The position numbers were made by a program, and so were the translations under genes. A model generated the notes under the pieces. It made no database searches, was not told the origin of the DNA, and saw nothing but the letters and a program-made list of their open reading frames with translations. A stretch of DNA of 64,000 bases from an uncultured Holophagaceae bacterium (GTDB lineage Bacteria > Acidobacteriota > Holophagae > Holophagales > Holophagaceae). This document shows, one piece after another, positions 1 to 13,408 of the stretch (position 1 is the first letter of the stretch; every line of letters begins with the position of its first letter). Location: the NCBI GenBank assembly GCA_903937385.1, contig CAIZZF010000005.1, positions 186,001 to 250,000 on the forward strand, in the 5' to 3' direction.

Positions 1-881
<881 letters not shown>

Positions 882-882
<1 letters not shown>

Positions 883-1742
883 CAGATCACCGCCTCCGAG
901 GGCTTCGTCCGCTTCGCGGCGACGAAGGTCCAGAGCCCGATGTGGGCGGCGGTGCCCACCAGCGCCGGCACCCAGGCCACCAGGGGATGGTCCACCCCCA
1001 CCAGCAGCTGGGGCCAGGCCTCGGCCAGCAGCACGGGGTTGAGGGCATCGATGCCCCGGAACCCGGTGAGGTGGTGGATCATGCTGGCCAGGGTGCCCGC
1101 TCCCAGGACCAGGCCCAGCACCCAGCCAATGCCGGCCCGGGGGGTGGAGGCCATGCTGGAGGCGCCCACGGCCAGGGAGCCCATGAGGACCGAGCTGAGG
1201 GCCATGGCGGGCAGGAGGCGGAGGGGAGCCGTGGCCCAGACAGGGCCGTTGAGGCCCGCCAGCAGCAGCGACATGAGCCAGGGCAGGATCGCGAAGGGCA
1301 GCAGGATCGCAAAGGGCAGTGCCGAGGCGAAGCCCAGCTTGGCCAGCAGGTAGTCCCGGGGGGCCACCGGGTGGGCATACATCAGGGGGCGCACCCGGTA
1401 GAGGGTGTCCCGGGCCACCAGCCCGCCGCCCACCAGGGCCACCAGGAACCAGAGCAGGTAGCTGGCGGGGTTCAGCAGGTCCGCCTGGAAGGCGGCGCCC
1501 TGGGTCAGGATGGTCTTGGCGAAGTCCTGCATGGGCTTGAAGGCCTGGTTGGTGTTCAGCAGGTGGTCCACGTAGATGCGTGCGATCTTCCAGAGCAGCA
1601 TGGCCAGGAAGGCGAACCCGAAGAAGCGGCCGATCTTCTGCCGCCAGAGCCGGGTGAGGTCAAAGCGCATGAGCACCACGGCCGGAGGGTGGCCATGGCG
1701 CAGGTCCGGCGCCGGGGGCAGCGTGGGGGCGTAGATGGGCAT
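882..1742 (-). CDS. ABC-2 type transporter permease
   Basis: A 286-residue membrane protein with about six hydrophobic segments: one near residues 38-55, then a cluster from about 110 to the C-terminus. This is typical of the permease of an ABC-2 exporter. It sits between two ABC ATPase genes, 2 nt after the upstream one and overlapping the downstream ATG by one base, so the three form one operon. No substrate signature is visible. The N-terminal 25 residues are polar and proline-rich, and a later Met at about residue 25 could be the true start. Confidence 0.8.
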
Positions 1743-1744
1743 GG

Positions 1745-2692
1745 TCAGTTCCCCCCGTCGGCGGCTGGTCCAGGATGGAGGGCCCGGAGCAAGACCTCAT
1801 CCAGGCGGTCGTGGCGGGGCGTGACCTGCACCAGCGTGGCGCCCTGGGCCTGGGCCCAGCGGAAGGTCGCGGTGGGATCCGCCTCGGTCAGTTCCAGGTC
1901 GTAGAGCCCGTTCCGGGCCTCCAGCACCGCGCCCAGCTCCGCCAGGGCGGCCTCCTGGGCCGCATCCAGGGGGTCCAGAAAGCGCAGCTCCACCCGCCGG
2001 GCCAGGGCCTTGCGCAGCCCGGCCATGGAGCCCGCAGCCTTGATCTGGCCCTGATCCAGGATCACCAGCTGGTCCGCCACGCGCTCGACGTCGCCCAGCA
2101 GATGCGAGGCCAGGATGACGCCGGTGCCGAGCTCTGCATGGACCCTCAGGACCAGGTCCAGCATGCGGCGGCGACCGTCGGGATCGAGACCGTTGGTGGG
2201 CTCGTCCAGGAAGATCAGCTCGGGGCTATGGACCAGGGCCTGGGCCAGCTTCACCCGCTGGCGCATGCCCGTGGAGTAGCCGCTGACGGGCCGGTAGCGG
2301 GCTTCATCGAGGCCCACGAAGTAGAGCACCTCGTGGGCGCGGTCCCGGGCCGCCTCCGGCGCGAGGCCGCTCAGCTCGCCCCAGAAAGCCACCTGCTCGT
2401 AGGCGGAGGCATCCTCGATGAGGGCGTCGTACTCGGGCATGTAGCCGATGCGGGCCCGCAGCCGGGCGGCCTCGGCCCCCCCCAGGGGCACGCCCAGCAC
2501 GGTGCCGGAGCCCCGGGACGGGGTCAGCAACCCCAACAGGGCCTTAAGCAGCGTGGACTTGCCCGAGCCATTGGGCCCCAGCAGTCCCACGATGCCCCGC
2601 TCCAGCCGCAGGCTCAGCCCCTTCAGGGCCGACACCGGGGTGGCGGGGTAGCGCACTTCCAGGTTCTCGAAGGCGATCAACGGCATCTCCAA
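1745..2692 (-). CDS. ABC transporter ATP-binding protein
   Basis: A 315-residue ATPase heading the exporter operon. It has Walker A GPNGSGKST near residue 40, a signature-like YSTGMRQRV near 142, and Walker B LIFLDEPTNGLDP near 160, followed by a C-terminal extension of about 100 residues like those in NosF/GldA-type subunits. The open frame begins at a TTG (2692), with an ATG two codons later at 2686. Neither has an ideal ribosome-binding site, so the start is uncertain by two codons. It is divergent from the gene at 2778. Its product probably acts with the permease just downstream. Confidence 0.88.
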   Translation of the reverse strand: MEMPLIAFENLEVRYPATPVSALKGLSLRLERGIVGLLGPNGSGKSTLLKALLGLLTPSRGSGTVLGVPLGGAEAARLRARIGYMPEYDALIEDASAYEQVAFWGELSGLAPEAARDRAHEVLYFVGLDEARYRPVSGYSTGMRQRVKLAQALVHSPELIFLDEPTNGLDPDGRRRMLDLVLRVHAELGTGVILASHLLGDVERVADQLVILDQGQIKAAGSMAGLRKALARRVELRFLDPLDAAQEAALAELGAVLEARNGLYDLELTEADPTATFRWAQAQGATLVQVTPRHDRLDEVLLRALHPGPAADGGN

Positions 2693-2777
2693 AGCGTCTA
2701 GCGATGTTGGCGGCTACGAGCGGCACCAAGAATGGATTAGGCTGGGAACCATCCTCCCATCCCCCGGACCCCCCCGC

Positions 2778-3992
2778 ATGCAGCTTCTGGACTGGCCCTT
2801 CCTCGATGCCCTCCAGGCCGGAGCCCTCGCCGCCCTCTGCATCAGCTTCGCGGCAGACGCCTTCACCCGGCGCGACCGCATGGTCGGCTGGCTGGCCCTG
2901 GCCTGCTTCCTGGTAAGCCTGCGCCACGGCGCCCTGGCCCTGGGCGTCCAGGCCGACCTGAATCCCCATCTGGTGGACCGGGCCCAGAGCCTGCTCATGG
3001 CCTTCGGCTTCCTCGCGCTCTGCGCCGCCTTCACCCAGCTCTTCCAAGGCCACATCCCCAAGCGGTTCCCCCGCTGGGTGGCCCTGGCCCTGATCCCGAA
3101 CTTCCTCCGCAACCTAGTCCTGCCCCACCCGAGCCTGGGCGACACCTGGATGCACAACACCTCCAACCTTGTCTATCTGGTGGGCTGCGGCTGCATCATC
3201 TACTGGACCTACCGCGCCCGGCAGGAGGGGGACCCCCTGGGCCGCCGCCTCTTCCTGGGCTTCCTGGGCGTCACCTTGCCGGTGGTGGTCGAGCTGGCGG
3301 CCTTCAGCCTCTTCGACCTCAAGATCCGCCTCTCCGGGTTCAGCCTCCTGATCCTGGCCCTGGCCATCGGGTCCGCTTGGCAGTGGCTCGTGGTGAGCGT
3401 CCTGGAGTCCCGCATCCAGCTCGCCGAGAGCGAGCGAGAGGGCTGGCAGAGCCTGGTCCCAGGCCACACCTTCCGCACCGACTGCGCCGAACCGGCCATG
3501 GAAGCCCTGTTCGGCGCCACCTGGGCGGACCAGGTCAAGGCGGCCTCGGACCTCACCCTCCTCGGCGCAGACGGCAACAGCTACCGCGTCCAGAGCAGGG
3601 TCCTCCAAGGCCAGGAGCGCCTCGGCTGGTACGACCGCGACGAGGCGAGCCAGCCCAGCCACCGGGACTTCCTCTCGGGCTGGACCGTGGCCCTGGGCAT
3701 GGACCACCCCGGGGAGAGCGACCGGGTTCTGGCCCTGCTCCACGCCTGGGGCGCCGAGGTGGAACCGTGGGGCACCGTGCCGCCCCGGGAGGGTCCCTAC
3801 CCGAGCGTGCTGCTCTGGGCCCGGGAGCCGAGCATCCTGGCCGTCTGGCGCGAGGGCAACCTGCTGCGCCGCCGGCCCCGCTGGATCCAGATCGGCGGAC
3901 CCGCCACCGAAGGACCCCACGCCCGCCTGGAAACGGGGGCCTCCGGCGACCAGCTGCGGCAGGCCCTGGAGGAGCTGCTCTCCCGGCACTGA
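2778..3992 (+). CDS. Hypothetical polytopic membrane protein with soluble C-terminal region
   Basis: A 404-residue protein I do not recognise. Residues 1-210 hold about seven hydrophobic segments, resembling the membrane half of 7TM sensor proteins, followed by a charged linker near 215-225 and a soluble region of about 180 residues. The soluble part contains no kinase, GGDEF or helix-turn-helix signature that I can see. It is divergent from the ABC operon and followed 48 nt later by dnaE on the same strand. A sensor or membrane-anchor role is only a guess from topology. Confidence 0.7.
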   Translation: MQLLDWPFLDALQAGALAALCISFAADAFTRRDRMVGWLALACFLVSLRHGALALGVQADLNPHLVDRAQSLLMAFGFLALCAAFTQLFQGHIPKRFPRWVALALIPNFLRNLVLPHPSLGDTWMHNTSNLVYLVGCGCIIYWTYRARQEGDPLGRRLFLGFLGVTLPVVVELAAFSLFDLKIRLSGFSLLILALAIGSAWQWLVVSVLESRIQLAESEREGWQSLVPGHTFRTDCAEPAMEALFGATWADQVKAASDLTLLGADGNSYRVQSRVLQGQERLGWYDRDEASQPSHRDFLSGWTVALGMDHPGESDRVLALLHAWGAEVEPWGTVPPREGPYPSVLLWAREPSILAVWREGNLLRRRPRWIQIGGPATEGPHARLETGASGDQLRQALEELLSRH

Positions 3993-4040
3993 CTTCGTGG
4001 GACTTCCCCCAAGGGTGGGGATCCAGCGGAGAATGGGACC

Positions 4041-7667
<3,627 letters not shown>

Positions 7668-7758
7668 GCCATGGAATCCCTGGTTCCCGGCCCTTGCCAC
7701 CTGCGGCATCCTGATTTCACCGGGACAAGCGCCCCCGAAACCCGATGCCGGAGCACCC

Positions 7759-8658
7759 ATGTCCGCTGAGCCCTCTTCCGACCCCAGCATCGACCTTCCC
7801 GCCATCATCGAGGCCCTGGCGCAAGCCTCCACCGCCCTCACAGAGATGCCCCTGGGCCGGCGGGAGTTCCCGTCCCGCGCGGCGCTGGCGGATCTGGTGG
7901 AAGACCTGCGCGCCCTGCTCTTCCCCGGCTACTTCGGCCCCTCTGAGCTGAAGGGCGAGACCCTGCGCTACCACCTGGGCGCCCGGATGGACCGGGTGCT
8001 GCACGGCCTCCGGGACCAGATCCAGCGGGGCCTCGTGGCCGCGGACCCCACCTGCGAAGGCTGCGAGACCCGGGCCCTGGCCCTGGCCAGCGCGTTCCTC
8101 ACCCGCCTCCCGAAGGTGCGCCATCTGCTGGCCACGGACGTGCAGGCCGGCTTCGAGGGGGACCCCGCCGCTACCAGCCCCGACGAGGTGCTCTTCTGCT
8201 ACCCGGGCCTGCTGGCCGTCACCAGCCAGCGCCTGGCCCACGAGCTGCTCGACCTGGGCGTACCGCTGTTGCCCCGCATGATCACCGAGCACGCCCACAG
8301 CGTCACGGGCATCGACATCCACCCCGGGGCCCAGATCGGCGAGCGGTTCTTCATCGACCACGGCACCGGCGTCGTCATCGGCGAGACCTGCGTCATCGGC
8401 CGCAACGTCCGCATCTACCAGGGCGTCACCCTGGGCGCCAAGAGCTTCCCCCTGGATGCCGAAGGCAATCCCATCAAGGGCGTGCCCCGCCACCCGGTGG
8501 TGGAGGACGACGTCATCATCTACTCCAACGCCACCATCCTGGGCCGCATCACCCTCGGCAAGGGCTCGGCCATCGGCGGCAACGTCTGGCTCACCCGCAG
8601 CGTGCCGCCTGGCAGCATCGTCACCCAGGCCAACGAGAAGGACGGGATGCCCACATGA
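7759..8658 (+). CDS. cysE: Serine O-acetyltransferase
   Basis: Transfers acetyl from acetyl-CoA to serine, the first step of cysteine synthesis. The 299-residue protein has a helical N-terminal region of about 190 residues and a left-handed beta-helix of hexapeptide repeats, with GIDIHPGAQIG, the catalytic-type DHGTGVVIGET (about residue 198) and YQGVTLGAKSF. The long N-terminal region fits the SatA/EpsC-like branch rather than the short Bacillus CysE. The ATG is preceded by GGAGC. It overlaps the next gene as ATGA. No cysK is nearby. Confidence 0.92.
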   Translation: MSAEPSSDPSIDLPAIIEALAQASTALTEMPLGRREFPSRAALADLVEDLRALLFPGYFGPSELKGETLRYHLGARMDRVLHGLRDQIQRGLVAADPTCEGCETRALALASAFLTRLPKVRHLLATDVQAGFEGDPAATSPDEVLFCYPGLLAVTSQRLAHELLDLGVPLLPRMITEHAHSVTGIDIHPGAQIGERFFIDHGTGVVIGETCVIGRNVRIYQGVTLGAKSFPLDAEGNPIKGVPRHPVVEDDVIIYSNATILGRITLGKGSAIGGNVWLTRSVPPGSIVTQANEKDGMPT

Positions 8659-9059
8659 GCGTGCTGCTGCGTTTCCTTTTCTCCGCCATCGGCCTGCTGG
8701 TGGCTTCCGCCGTGGTGCCGGGCCTGGGCCATGGCTCCTTCCTGGAGCTGCTGGTCGTGGCCGTGCTGCTGGGCGCCCTCAACACCACCGTGGGCTCCCT
8801 GCTCAAGTTCCTGGCCTTCGTGCCCGTGGCCTGCTCGCTCGGCTGCTTCAGTCTCGTGATCAACGGCCTGGTCTTCTGGCTGGCGGGCACCCTCTCGACC
8901 CGCCTGGGCCTGGGCTTTACCGTCAGCGGCTTCTGGCCCGGGTTCTTCGGCGCCCTGGTGACCAGCCTCGTGGCGTCCCTGCTCAACGCCATCTTCATCC
9001 CCAAGGACCGCCAGCGCCCCCAGGGGCCCGGCCCGTCCATCAAGGTCATCAACCCCTAG
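8655..9059 (+). CDS. YvlD/phage holin superfamily IV-like small membrane protein
   Basis: A 134-residue protein with four hydrophobic segments and an early Gly/Val-rich pattern. This matches the YvlD (four-helix holin-like, PF04020) family found in many chromosomes. Despite the family name there is no phage context here. Its start overlaps the cysE stop (ATGA), so the two are probably co-translated. Function is unknown. The C-terminus is a short polar tail. Confidence 0.75.
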   Translation: MSVLLRFLFSAIGLLVASAVVPGLGHGSFLELLVVAVLLGALNTTVGSLLKFLAFVPVACSLGCFSLVINGLVFWLAGTLSTRLGLGFTVSGFWPGFFGALVTSLVASLLNAIFIPKDRQRPQGPGPSIKVINP

Positions 9060-9065
9060 CGGCCC

Positions 9066-9683
9066 CTACTTGACGGGCAGCACCGTGGCTTCTTTGAGGC
9101 GCACGGCGAACTGGGGCACATCGCCCATGCCGCGGCGCCACTCGGTCTTGACCCGGGCGATGCGGTCCACCACGTCCAGGCCTTCGACCACCCGGCCGAA
9201 GACGCAGTAGCCGTAGCCTTCCGCGGACAGGTCCCGGTGATCCAGGGCGACGTTGTCGACCAGGTTGATGTAGAACTGGGCCATGGCGCTGTGCGGCGCT
9301 GCCGTACGAGCCATGGCGATGGTGCCCCGGGTGTTCTTCAGGCCGCCCTTGAAGGTCTGGGGGGCCTCGTTGAGGACGGCCTCTCCGGTGGGTTTCTCCT
9401 CCATGTTCTCCAGCAGCCCGCCGCCCTGAACCATGAAGCCGCTGATGACGCGGTGGAAGATGGTGCCGGCGTAGTGGCCGCGCTGCACGTAGCCCAGGAA
9501 GTTGGCCACGGTCTTGGGGGCCAGCGCCGGCTCCAGCTCCACCACGATGGGACCGTAGCTGGTGATCAGCTGGACCCGGGGCTTGGCTGCGGGCGCAGGG
9601 CTGGCAGCCTGAGGCGCCGCGGTCTGGGCCACCGCCGGGAGGGCCAGGGCCAGCAGGAGGGAAGCAAGCAGGGGACGGATCAT
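9066..9683 (-). CDS. Secreted peptidyl-prolyl cis-trans isomerase (cyclophilin type)
   Basis: A 205-residue cyclophilin with an N-terminal signal peptide (hydrophobic residues 4-17, cleavage after AVA), so it acts as a periplasmic proline isomerase. The cyclophilin core is recognised by FHRVISGFMVQGG (about residue 76) and by GTIAMART followed by AQFYINLVDN. An Ala/Pro-rich linker of about 15 residues separates signal and core. It converges on the cysE pair and is divergent from the prepilin peptidase gene. Confidence 0.92.
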   Translation of the reverse strand: MIRPLLASLLLALALPAVAQTAAPQAASPAPAAKPRVQLITSYGPIVVELEPALAPKTVANFLGYVQRGHYAGTIFHRVISGFMVQGGGLLENMEEKPTGEAVLNEAPQTFKGGLKNTRGTIAMARTAAPHSAMAQFYINLVDNVALDHRDLSAEGYGYCVFGRVVEGLDVVDRIARVKTEWRRGMGDVPQFAVRLKEATVLPVK

Positions 9684-9749
9684 GAACGCTCCGGGGTGAC
9701 CTCCTAATATTGCCGGAAACCGGGTCTAGGTCCCCGGTATCGTAGTCGC

Positions 9750-10664
9750 ATGCCCCTTCTGGACCTGCCCCCCTGGCTGCTCTCCCTGCTGCTGGCCCCC
9801 TTCGGCCTGATCCTGGGTTCCTTCGGCAATGTGCTGATCCACCGCCTGCCCCAGGAGGAACCCGCCGAGCGCGACGTGGTCCTGCGGGCCAGCCACTGCC
9901 CCTCCTGCAAGGCGCAGATCAAGCCCTGGCACAACGTGCCCCTGCTCGGCTGGCTCTGGCTGCGGGGCAAGTGCGCGGCTTGCGGCTGGCGGATCCCCGT
10001 GCGCTATCCCCTGGTGGAGCTGCTGGCAGGCCTGCTCTTCGCGGTGTCCCCCTGGATCTTCCCCTTCGGCACCCTCATCTGGTTCAAGGGCCTCGTCTGC
10101 GGCTACGCGCTGCTGGTGCTGTTCTTCACGGACTTCACGGAGATGATCCTGCCGGACGTGCTCCAGTTCCCCCTCATGGCCCTGGGCGTGCTGCTCACCC
10201 TGCCCCAGCTCCAGTGGCCTGAGACCCTCGTCAGGGTCTGGACCGGGAGCAACCACATCCTCCAGGCCCTGGCCTGGCACAACGGCCTGCAGCCTGCGCC
10301 CGCCTACCCCGGTTTCGAGCCCGCCGTGACCTGGCAGCAGAGCCTCCTCGGCATGGCCGTGGGCTACGGCGTGCCCGCTCTGGTGAATCAGGCCTACAAG
10401 TTGATCCGCAAGGCCGACGGCCTGGGCATGGGCGACTTCAAGATGCTGGCCTGGCTGGGCGCCTTCTGGGGCTGGGCACCGATGCTCGGCATCCTCTTCC
10501 TGGGCGCGGGCCTGGGCGCCGCCGTGGGCGTGCCGCTCATGCTCATGCGCCGCTCCAACGGCCAGACCATGCTGCCCTTCGGCTGCTTCCTGGCCCTGGC
10601 CACCCCGGTCATCGTGTTTTTCGGGCGGGCGCTGTGGCTGGGGTATCTGGGACTGACCATGTAA
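9750..10664 (+). CDS. pilD: Prepilin leader peptidase / N-methyltransferase
   Basis: A polytopic inner-membrane aspartyl protease that cleaves and N-methylates type IV pilin and type II secretion pseudopilin precursors. The 304-residue protein has the N-terminal methyltransferase-type region with two CxxC pairs (CPSC and CAAC, about residues 50 and 75). The two catalytic aspartates are in FTDFTEMILPD (about 130) and GMGDFKML (about 230). Length is somewhat above average because of a loop near 165-195. No pilin gene is adjacent. The symbol follows function; it could equally be named gspO. Confidence 0.93.
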   Translation: MPLLDLPPWLLSLLLAPFGLILGSFGNVLIHRLPQEEPAERDVVLRASHCPSCKAQIKPWHNVPLLGWLWLRGKCAACGWRIPVRYPLVELLAGLLFAVSPWIFPFGTLIWFKGLVCGYALLVLFFTDFTEMILPDVLQFPLMALGVLLTLPQLQWPETLVRVWTGSNHILQALAWHNGLQPAPAYPGFEPAVTWQQSLLGMAVGYGVPALVNQAYKLIRKADGLGMGDFKMLAWLGAFWGWAPMLGILFLGAGLGAAVGVPLMLMRRSNGQTMLPFGCFLALATPVIVFFGRALWLGYLGLTM

Positions 10665-10676
10665 CTCGATGGCCCT

Positions 10677-11465
10677 TCAGCGCTTTCCTCGCCGCTGGGC
10701 AAACAGCCACTGCGCGAAGGCATCGGAGCCGTAGGTGACGTCCCAGCTGTTGTGGTTGAGGCCCGGATATTCGGTGTAGTGCGCGAGGGTGGACTCGGCC
10801 TGGAGGGCTGCAAAGGCGGCGCGGGAGCCCTGCACGGGCACGACGGAGTCCTGGTCGCCGTGGAAGAGCCAGAGCGGCAGCCGGGCCAGTCGCCGGGCGA
10901 GCGCCGGCAGGGCCGGGCCTGCTTCCGCGGGAACCACCGGCACCATGAACCCGTGGCTGGCGAGCTGGTGGGTCCAGCCGCAGATGGGCGCCGCCGCGGC
11001 GAAGCGCTCGGGGTGCCGGTAGGCGAGGTACCAGGTCCCGTGACCACCCATGGAGAGGCCCGTCAGATACACCCGGTCCGCATCCACCTTGTAGTCGCGG
11101 AGAACGAGGTCCAAAGCAGCGAGGGCCAGGTCCGCTTGGGCCCCGGTCCACTGCGTCCCCAGGGGTATCTGGGGAATCACGACGATGGCGGGATAGCGGC
11201 TGGGCGCCTTGCGGAGCGCGGCGCCCAGCCCCGCCTGGGTCGGCCGCAGCCCGTCCGTGCCCCGCTCCCCGGCGCCGTGCAGGTAGAGGATCACCGGCCA
11301 ATCCGTGCGGGTCGCGTATTCGGCGGGGACGTAGACCTGGTAGTGATGGCGCTGGCCGCCCTGGTTGAGGGTGCGGTCCAGGAAGCCCGTCTCGGCGCCC
11401 TGGGCCCCGAGGGCGCCCACCCCCAGGAAGGCAAGCACCAGATGGGCGAGGTCAGCGAGGCGCAC
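10677..11465 (-). CDS. Secreted alpha/beta-hydrolase (esterase/PHB-depolymerase-like)
   Basis: A 262-residue alpha/beta-hydrolase with an N-terminal hydrophobic signal (residues 5-22). The nucleophile elbow is GLSMGG (about 138), the acid is likely in HGDQDSVVP and the histidine in LNHNSWD near the C-terminus, with an oxyanion-type YLHGAGERG near 65. This arrangement is that of carbohydrate-esterase-1/poly(3-hydroxybutyrate)-depolymerase-like enzymes. The natural ester is not predictable. It lies 9 nt downstream of the epimerase gene on the same strand. Confidence 0.85.
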   Translation of the reverse strand: MRLADLAHLVLAFLGVGALGAQGAETGFLDRTLNQGGQRHHYQVYVPAEYATRTDWPVILYLHGAGERGTDGLRPTQAGLGAALRKAPSRYPAIVVIPQIPLGTQWTGAQADLALAALDLVLRDYKVDADRVYLTGLSMGGHGTWYLAYRHPERFAAAAPICGWTHQLASHGFMVPVVPAEAGPALPALARRLARLPLWLFHGDQDSVVPVQGSRAAFAALQAESTLAHYTEYPGLNHNSWDVTYGSDAFAQWLFAQRRGKR

Positions 11466-11474
11466 GGGCGGCCT

Positions 11475-11885
11475 TCAGTGCGCCCCGCCCTGGCTCAGTT
11501 CCATCAGCACGCCACCGGTCTCGGCCGGGTGGATGAAGGCCACGCGGCAGCCGTGGGCGCCGTTGCGGGGGGCCGAGTCGATCATGCGCACGCCCTTGGC
11601 CAGCAGCGAGGCCACGGCCTCGTCGATGTCGTCGACCTCGAAGCAGACGTGGTGGATCCCGGGACCGCGCTTCGCCAGGAACTTGCCGATGGGCCCTTCG
11701 GGATCGGTGCTCTCCAGGTATTCCAGGGTGCTCGGCCCCACCGGGAAGAAGGCCGTCTTCACCTTCTGCTCGGCCACTTCCTCTGTGTGCTCAGCGGTCA
11801 TGTCGAAGAGGCGGGCCATGCGGGTCATGGCCTCGTCCAGCCCCGGCGCCGCGATGCCCAGGTGGTTGATGCGCAGCAGTTTCAT
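11475..11885 (-). CDS. mce: Methylmalonyl-CoA epimerase
   Basis: A 136-residue vicinal-oxygen-chelate protein that interconverts (R)- and (S)-methylmalonyl-CoA. It starts with INHLGIAAPGLDEA, has GPGIHHVCFEVDDID (metal-binding His) around residues 74-88, and ends with VAFIHPAETGGVLMEL. All are hallmarks of the epimerase rather than a generic glyoxalase. Length is normal. No mutase or carboxylase gene is in this window, so the propionate/succinate pathway partners must lie elsewhere. Confidence 0.93.
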   Translation of the reverse strand: MKLLRINHLGIAAPGLDEAMTRMARLFDMTAEHTEEVAEQKVKTAFFPVGPSTLEYLESTDPEGPIGKFLAKRGPGIHHVCFEVDDIDEAVASLLAKGVRMIDSAPRNGAHGCRVAFIHPAETGGVLMELSQGGAH

Positions 11886-11960
11886 GGGGGCTCCGGCCGT
11901 GATTGAGGGAAGACCTCGATCATGCAGCAGGTGGGCTGGGGGCGTCCAGGGTGGGGGGGA

Positions 11961-12075
11961 GCTGGCTGTTGGCTATCAGCTATCGGCTATCGGCTATCAA
12001 CTGAAGCACCTATCCCAACGCCGAGACAAGCCGGGACCTTCTTGACTGACAGCTGAGAGCTGACAGCCGACAGCC
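11961..12075. repeat. Dispersed inverted-repeat element, copy 1
   Basis: Imperfect inverted repeat of about 115 bp. Left arm: degenerate 7-bp units of the type GGCTATC/AGCTATC. Right arm: units of the type CTGACAG/CCGACAG. The arms are complementary, so the whole element can fold into one long hairpin. The core shares AGCCGGGACC..TCTT with the copy at 30882, but this is the most diverged of the three copies. It fills the space between the epimerase gene start and the YecH-like gene end. Confidence 0.75.
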
Positions 12076-12080
12076 AATAT

Positions 12081-12323
12081 TCAGTGCTGACACGCCTGGG
12101 CCATGCCCAGGGTCACGGTGCCGTCGGCCACCTGGACCTTGCCCTTGCTGGCCAGGAAGCCGATGACGCCGTCGAAGTCGAAGCTGTCGCCGCCGCAGTT
12201 GCAGTAGACAGCCGCGGGGCCGTGGGCCGCGACGGAGGCTGCGCGCAGGGACTCCAGGGAGCAGGCCCCGCCCTTCTCCACCAGGAGACCCAGCAGATCG
12301 TGGCCGTAGAGGGGTTCGGACAT
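12081..12323 (-). CDS. YecH-like (DUF2492) small cysteine/histidine protein
   Basis: An 80-residue protein starting at the ATG at 12323 with GGAG 8 nt upstream; the open frame extends further up but without a good start. It resembles the YecH/DUF2492 family of putative metal-binding proteins: a GHDLLGLLVEKGG start, a central HGPAAVYCNCGGDSFDF with paired Cys, and a C-terminal CQH. Function of the family is unproven; metal binding by the CxC and CxH residues is inferred. An 18-bp inverted repeat lies just upstream. Confidence 0.75.
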   Translation of the reverse strand: MSEPLYGHDLLGLLVEKGGACSLESLRAASVAAHGPAAVYCNCGGDSFDFDGVIGFLASKGKVQVADGTVTLGMAQACQH

Positions 12324-12337
12324 GGATGGCTCCAGTT

Positions 12338-12355
12338 CAGGAGTCTTCACTCCTG
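12338..12355. promoter_or_regulatory. Perfect 7-bp inverted repeat in the leader of the YecH-like gene
   Basis: CAGGAGT, a 4-nt CTTC spacer, then ACTCCTG, placed directly upstream of the ribosome-binding site of the gene starting at 12323 on the minus strand. It could be an operator or a leader hairpin that includes a second GGAG. Confidence 0.35.
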
Positions 12356-12388
12356 AATCCATTCTAGCCTGGCAAGCCCCGAAAGCAA

Positions 12389-13408
12389 TCAGCTCCTCAG
12401 CGAGAGGGCCACTTCCCGGAGCAGGGGTTCGGGGCTGAGGTTCCGGGCCAGGTGGCGCAGGGCCTCGAGGATGGCCTCCTGGGGGGCCTTCAAGTCCAGC
12501 GGGGCCGCGGCCAGAGGGGCCAGGGCCTCCCGCCAGGGGGCCAGGGCCGGCGCCTCGCCGGTGCGCAGGCGGGCCAGGTCCGCCAGGATCCGCAGGAGCA
12601 ACTCCAGGGGCTGCCGCAGCTGCTCGCCCTGAGCCAGGGCCGATTCCTTCTCGGGCAGCAGGGGCCCGGAGGCCTCCCCGAAAGCGGCGCCGCCCAGCAG
12701 GGCGAGCCAGGCCTCCAGCTGGGCCTCGGCCCGCTGGAACGCGGCCTCGTCCAGGAGCCGGAGGCTGCCTTCCCCCAGAGCGGACCAGCGGTCCTGGGCG
12801 GCCTCCTGCCAGCCCAGCCGCTGGGCCACGGCCCAGGCCTCCCGGGGGGCGAGGGGGGCGAAGGGGATGCGCTCACAGCGGCTGCGAATGGTCTGCAGCA
12901 GCGCCTCGGGGCGGTGGGTGATCAGGATGAAGTGGGTGCCTTCGGGCGGTTCCTCGAGGGTCTTGAGCAGGATGTTGCCGCTGGACTCGTTGAGCCGGTG
13001 GGCCTCTTCCACCAGGATCCAGCGGTGGCAGCCCATGGGCGGGGCCAGGGAGGCCCACTCGATGACACCGCGGCTGAACCGGGGCTGATTGGTGGAGTCG
13101 AGGCCCTCGCGGATCTGGTCGATGCGGATGACACCGGCCTTGCCCTCGGGGGTGATGCGCAGGAGGTTCGGCAGCTCGAAGGGCAGGTCCTCCCCCGCGA
13201 ACATCCGGCAGCCCTCGCACTGGCCGCAGGCGCTGCGCCGGAAGCAGAGCTCGCGCTGGGCCAGCTCCAGGGCCACGCGGCGCTTGCCGATGCCCTCGGG
13301 CCCCGTGAAGACCAGCGAGCCCTGCAAGCGGCCCGCCAGCAGGCGGTCCGCCAGGCGCTGGCGGATGGCCTCGTGGCCGGAGATATCGGCGGAAAATCCA
13401 ATCGCCAC
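12389..13408 (-). CDS. holB: DNA polymerase III subunit delta' (clamp loader)
   Basis: A 339-residue AAA+ clamp-loader subunit. It has a P-loop-like GPEGIGKRR (about residue 36), a four-cysteine zinc module built on CFRRSACGQCEGC (about 54-66), a VEEAHRLNES Walker-B-like segment near 130 and a sensor-like RSRCERIPF near 175. Because the P-loop is altered and the zinc module is delta'/tau type, delta' is favoured over tau. The start is GTG at 13408, sharing one base with the tmk stop (TAGTG). The tmk-holB order is conserved in many bacteria. Confidence 0.88.
   Translation of the reverse strand: MAIGFSADISGHEAIRQRLADRLLAGRLQGSLVFTGPEGIGKRRVALELAQRELCFRRSACGQCEGCRMFAGEDLPFELPNLLRITPEGKAGVIRIDQIREGLDSTNQPRFSRGVIEWASLAPPMGCHRWILVEEAHRLNESSGNILLKTLEEPPEGTHFILITHRPEALLQTIRSRCERIPFAPLAPREAWAVAQRLGWQEAAQDRWSALGEGSLRLLDEAAFQRAEAQLEAWLALLGGAAFGEASGPLLPEKESALAQGEQLRQPLELLLRILADLARLRTGEAPALAPWREALAPLAAAPLDLKAPQEAILEALRHLARNLSPEPLLREVALSLRS

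Noticed and set aside
8655-9059. Holin-like gene as sign of a prophage
   Set aside because: The family is widespread in chromosomes. The gene is coupled to cysE and no other phage gene is nearby.
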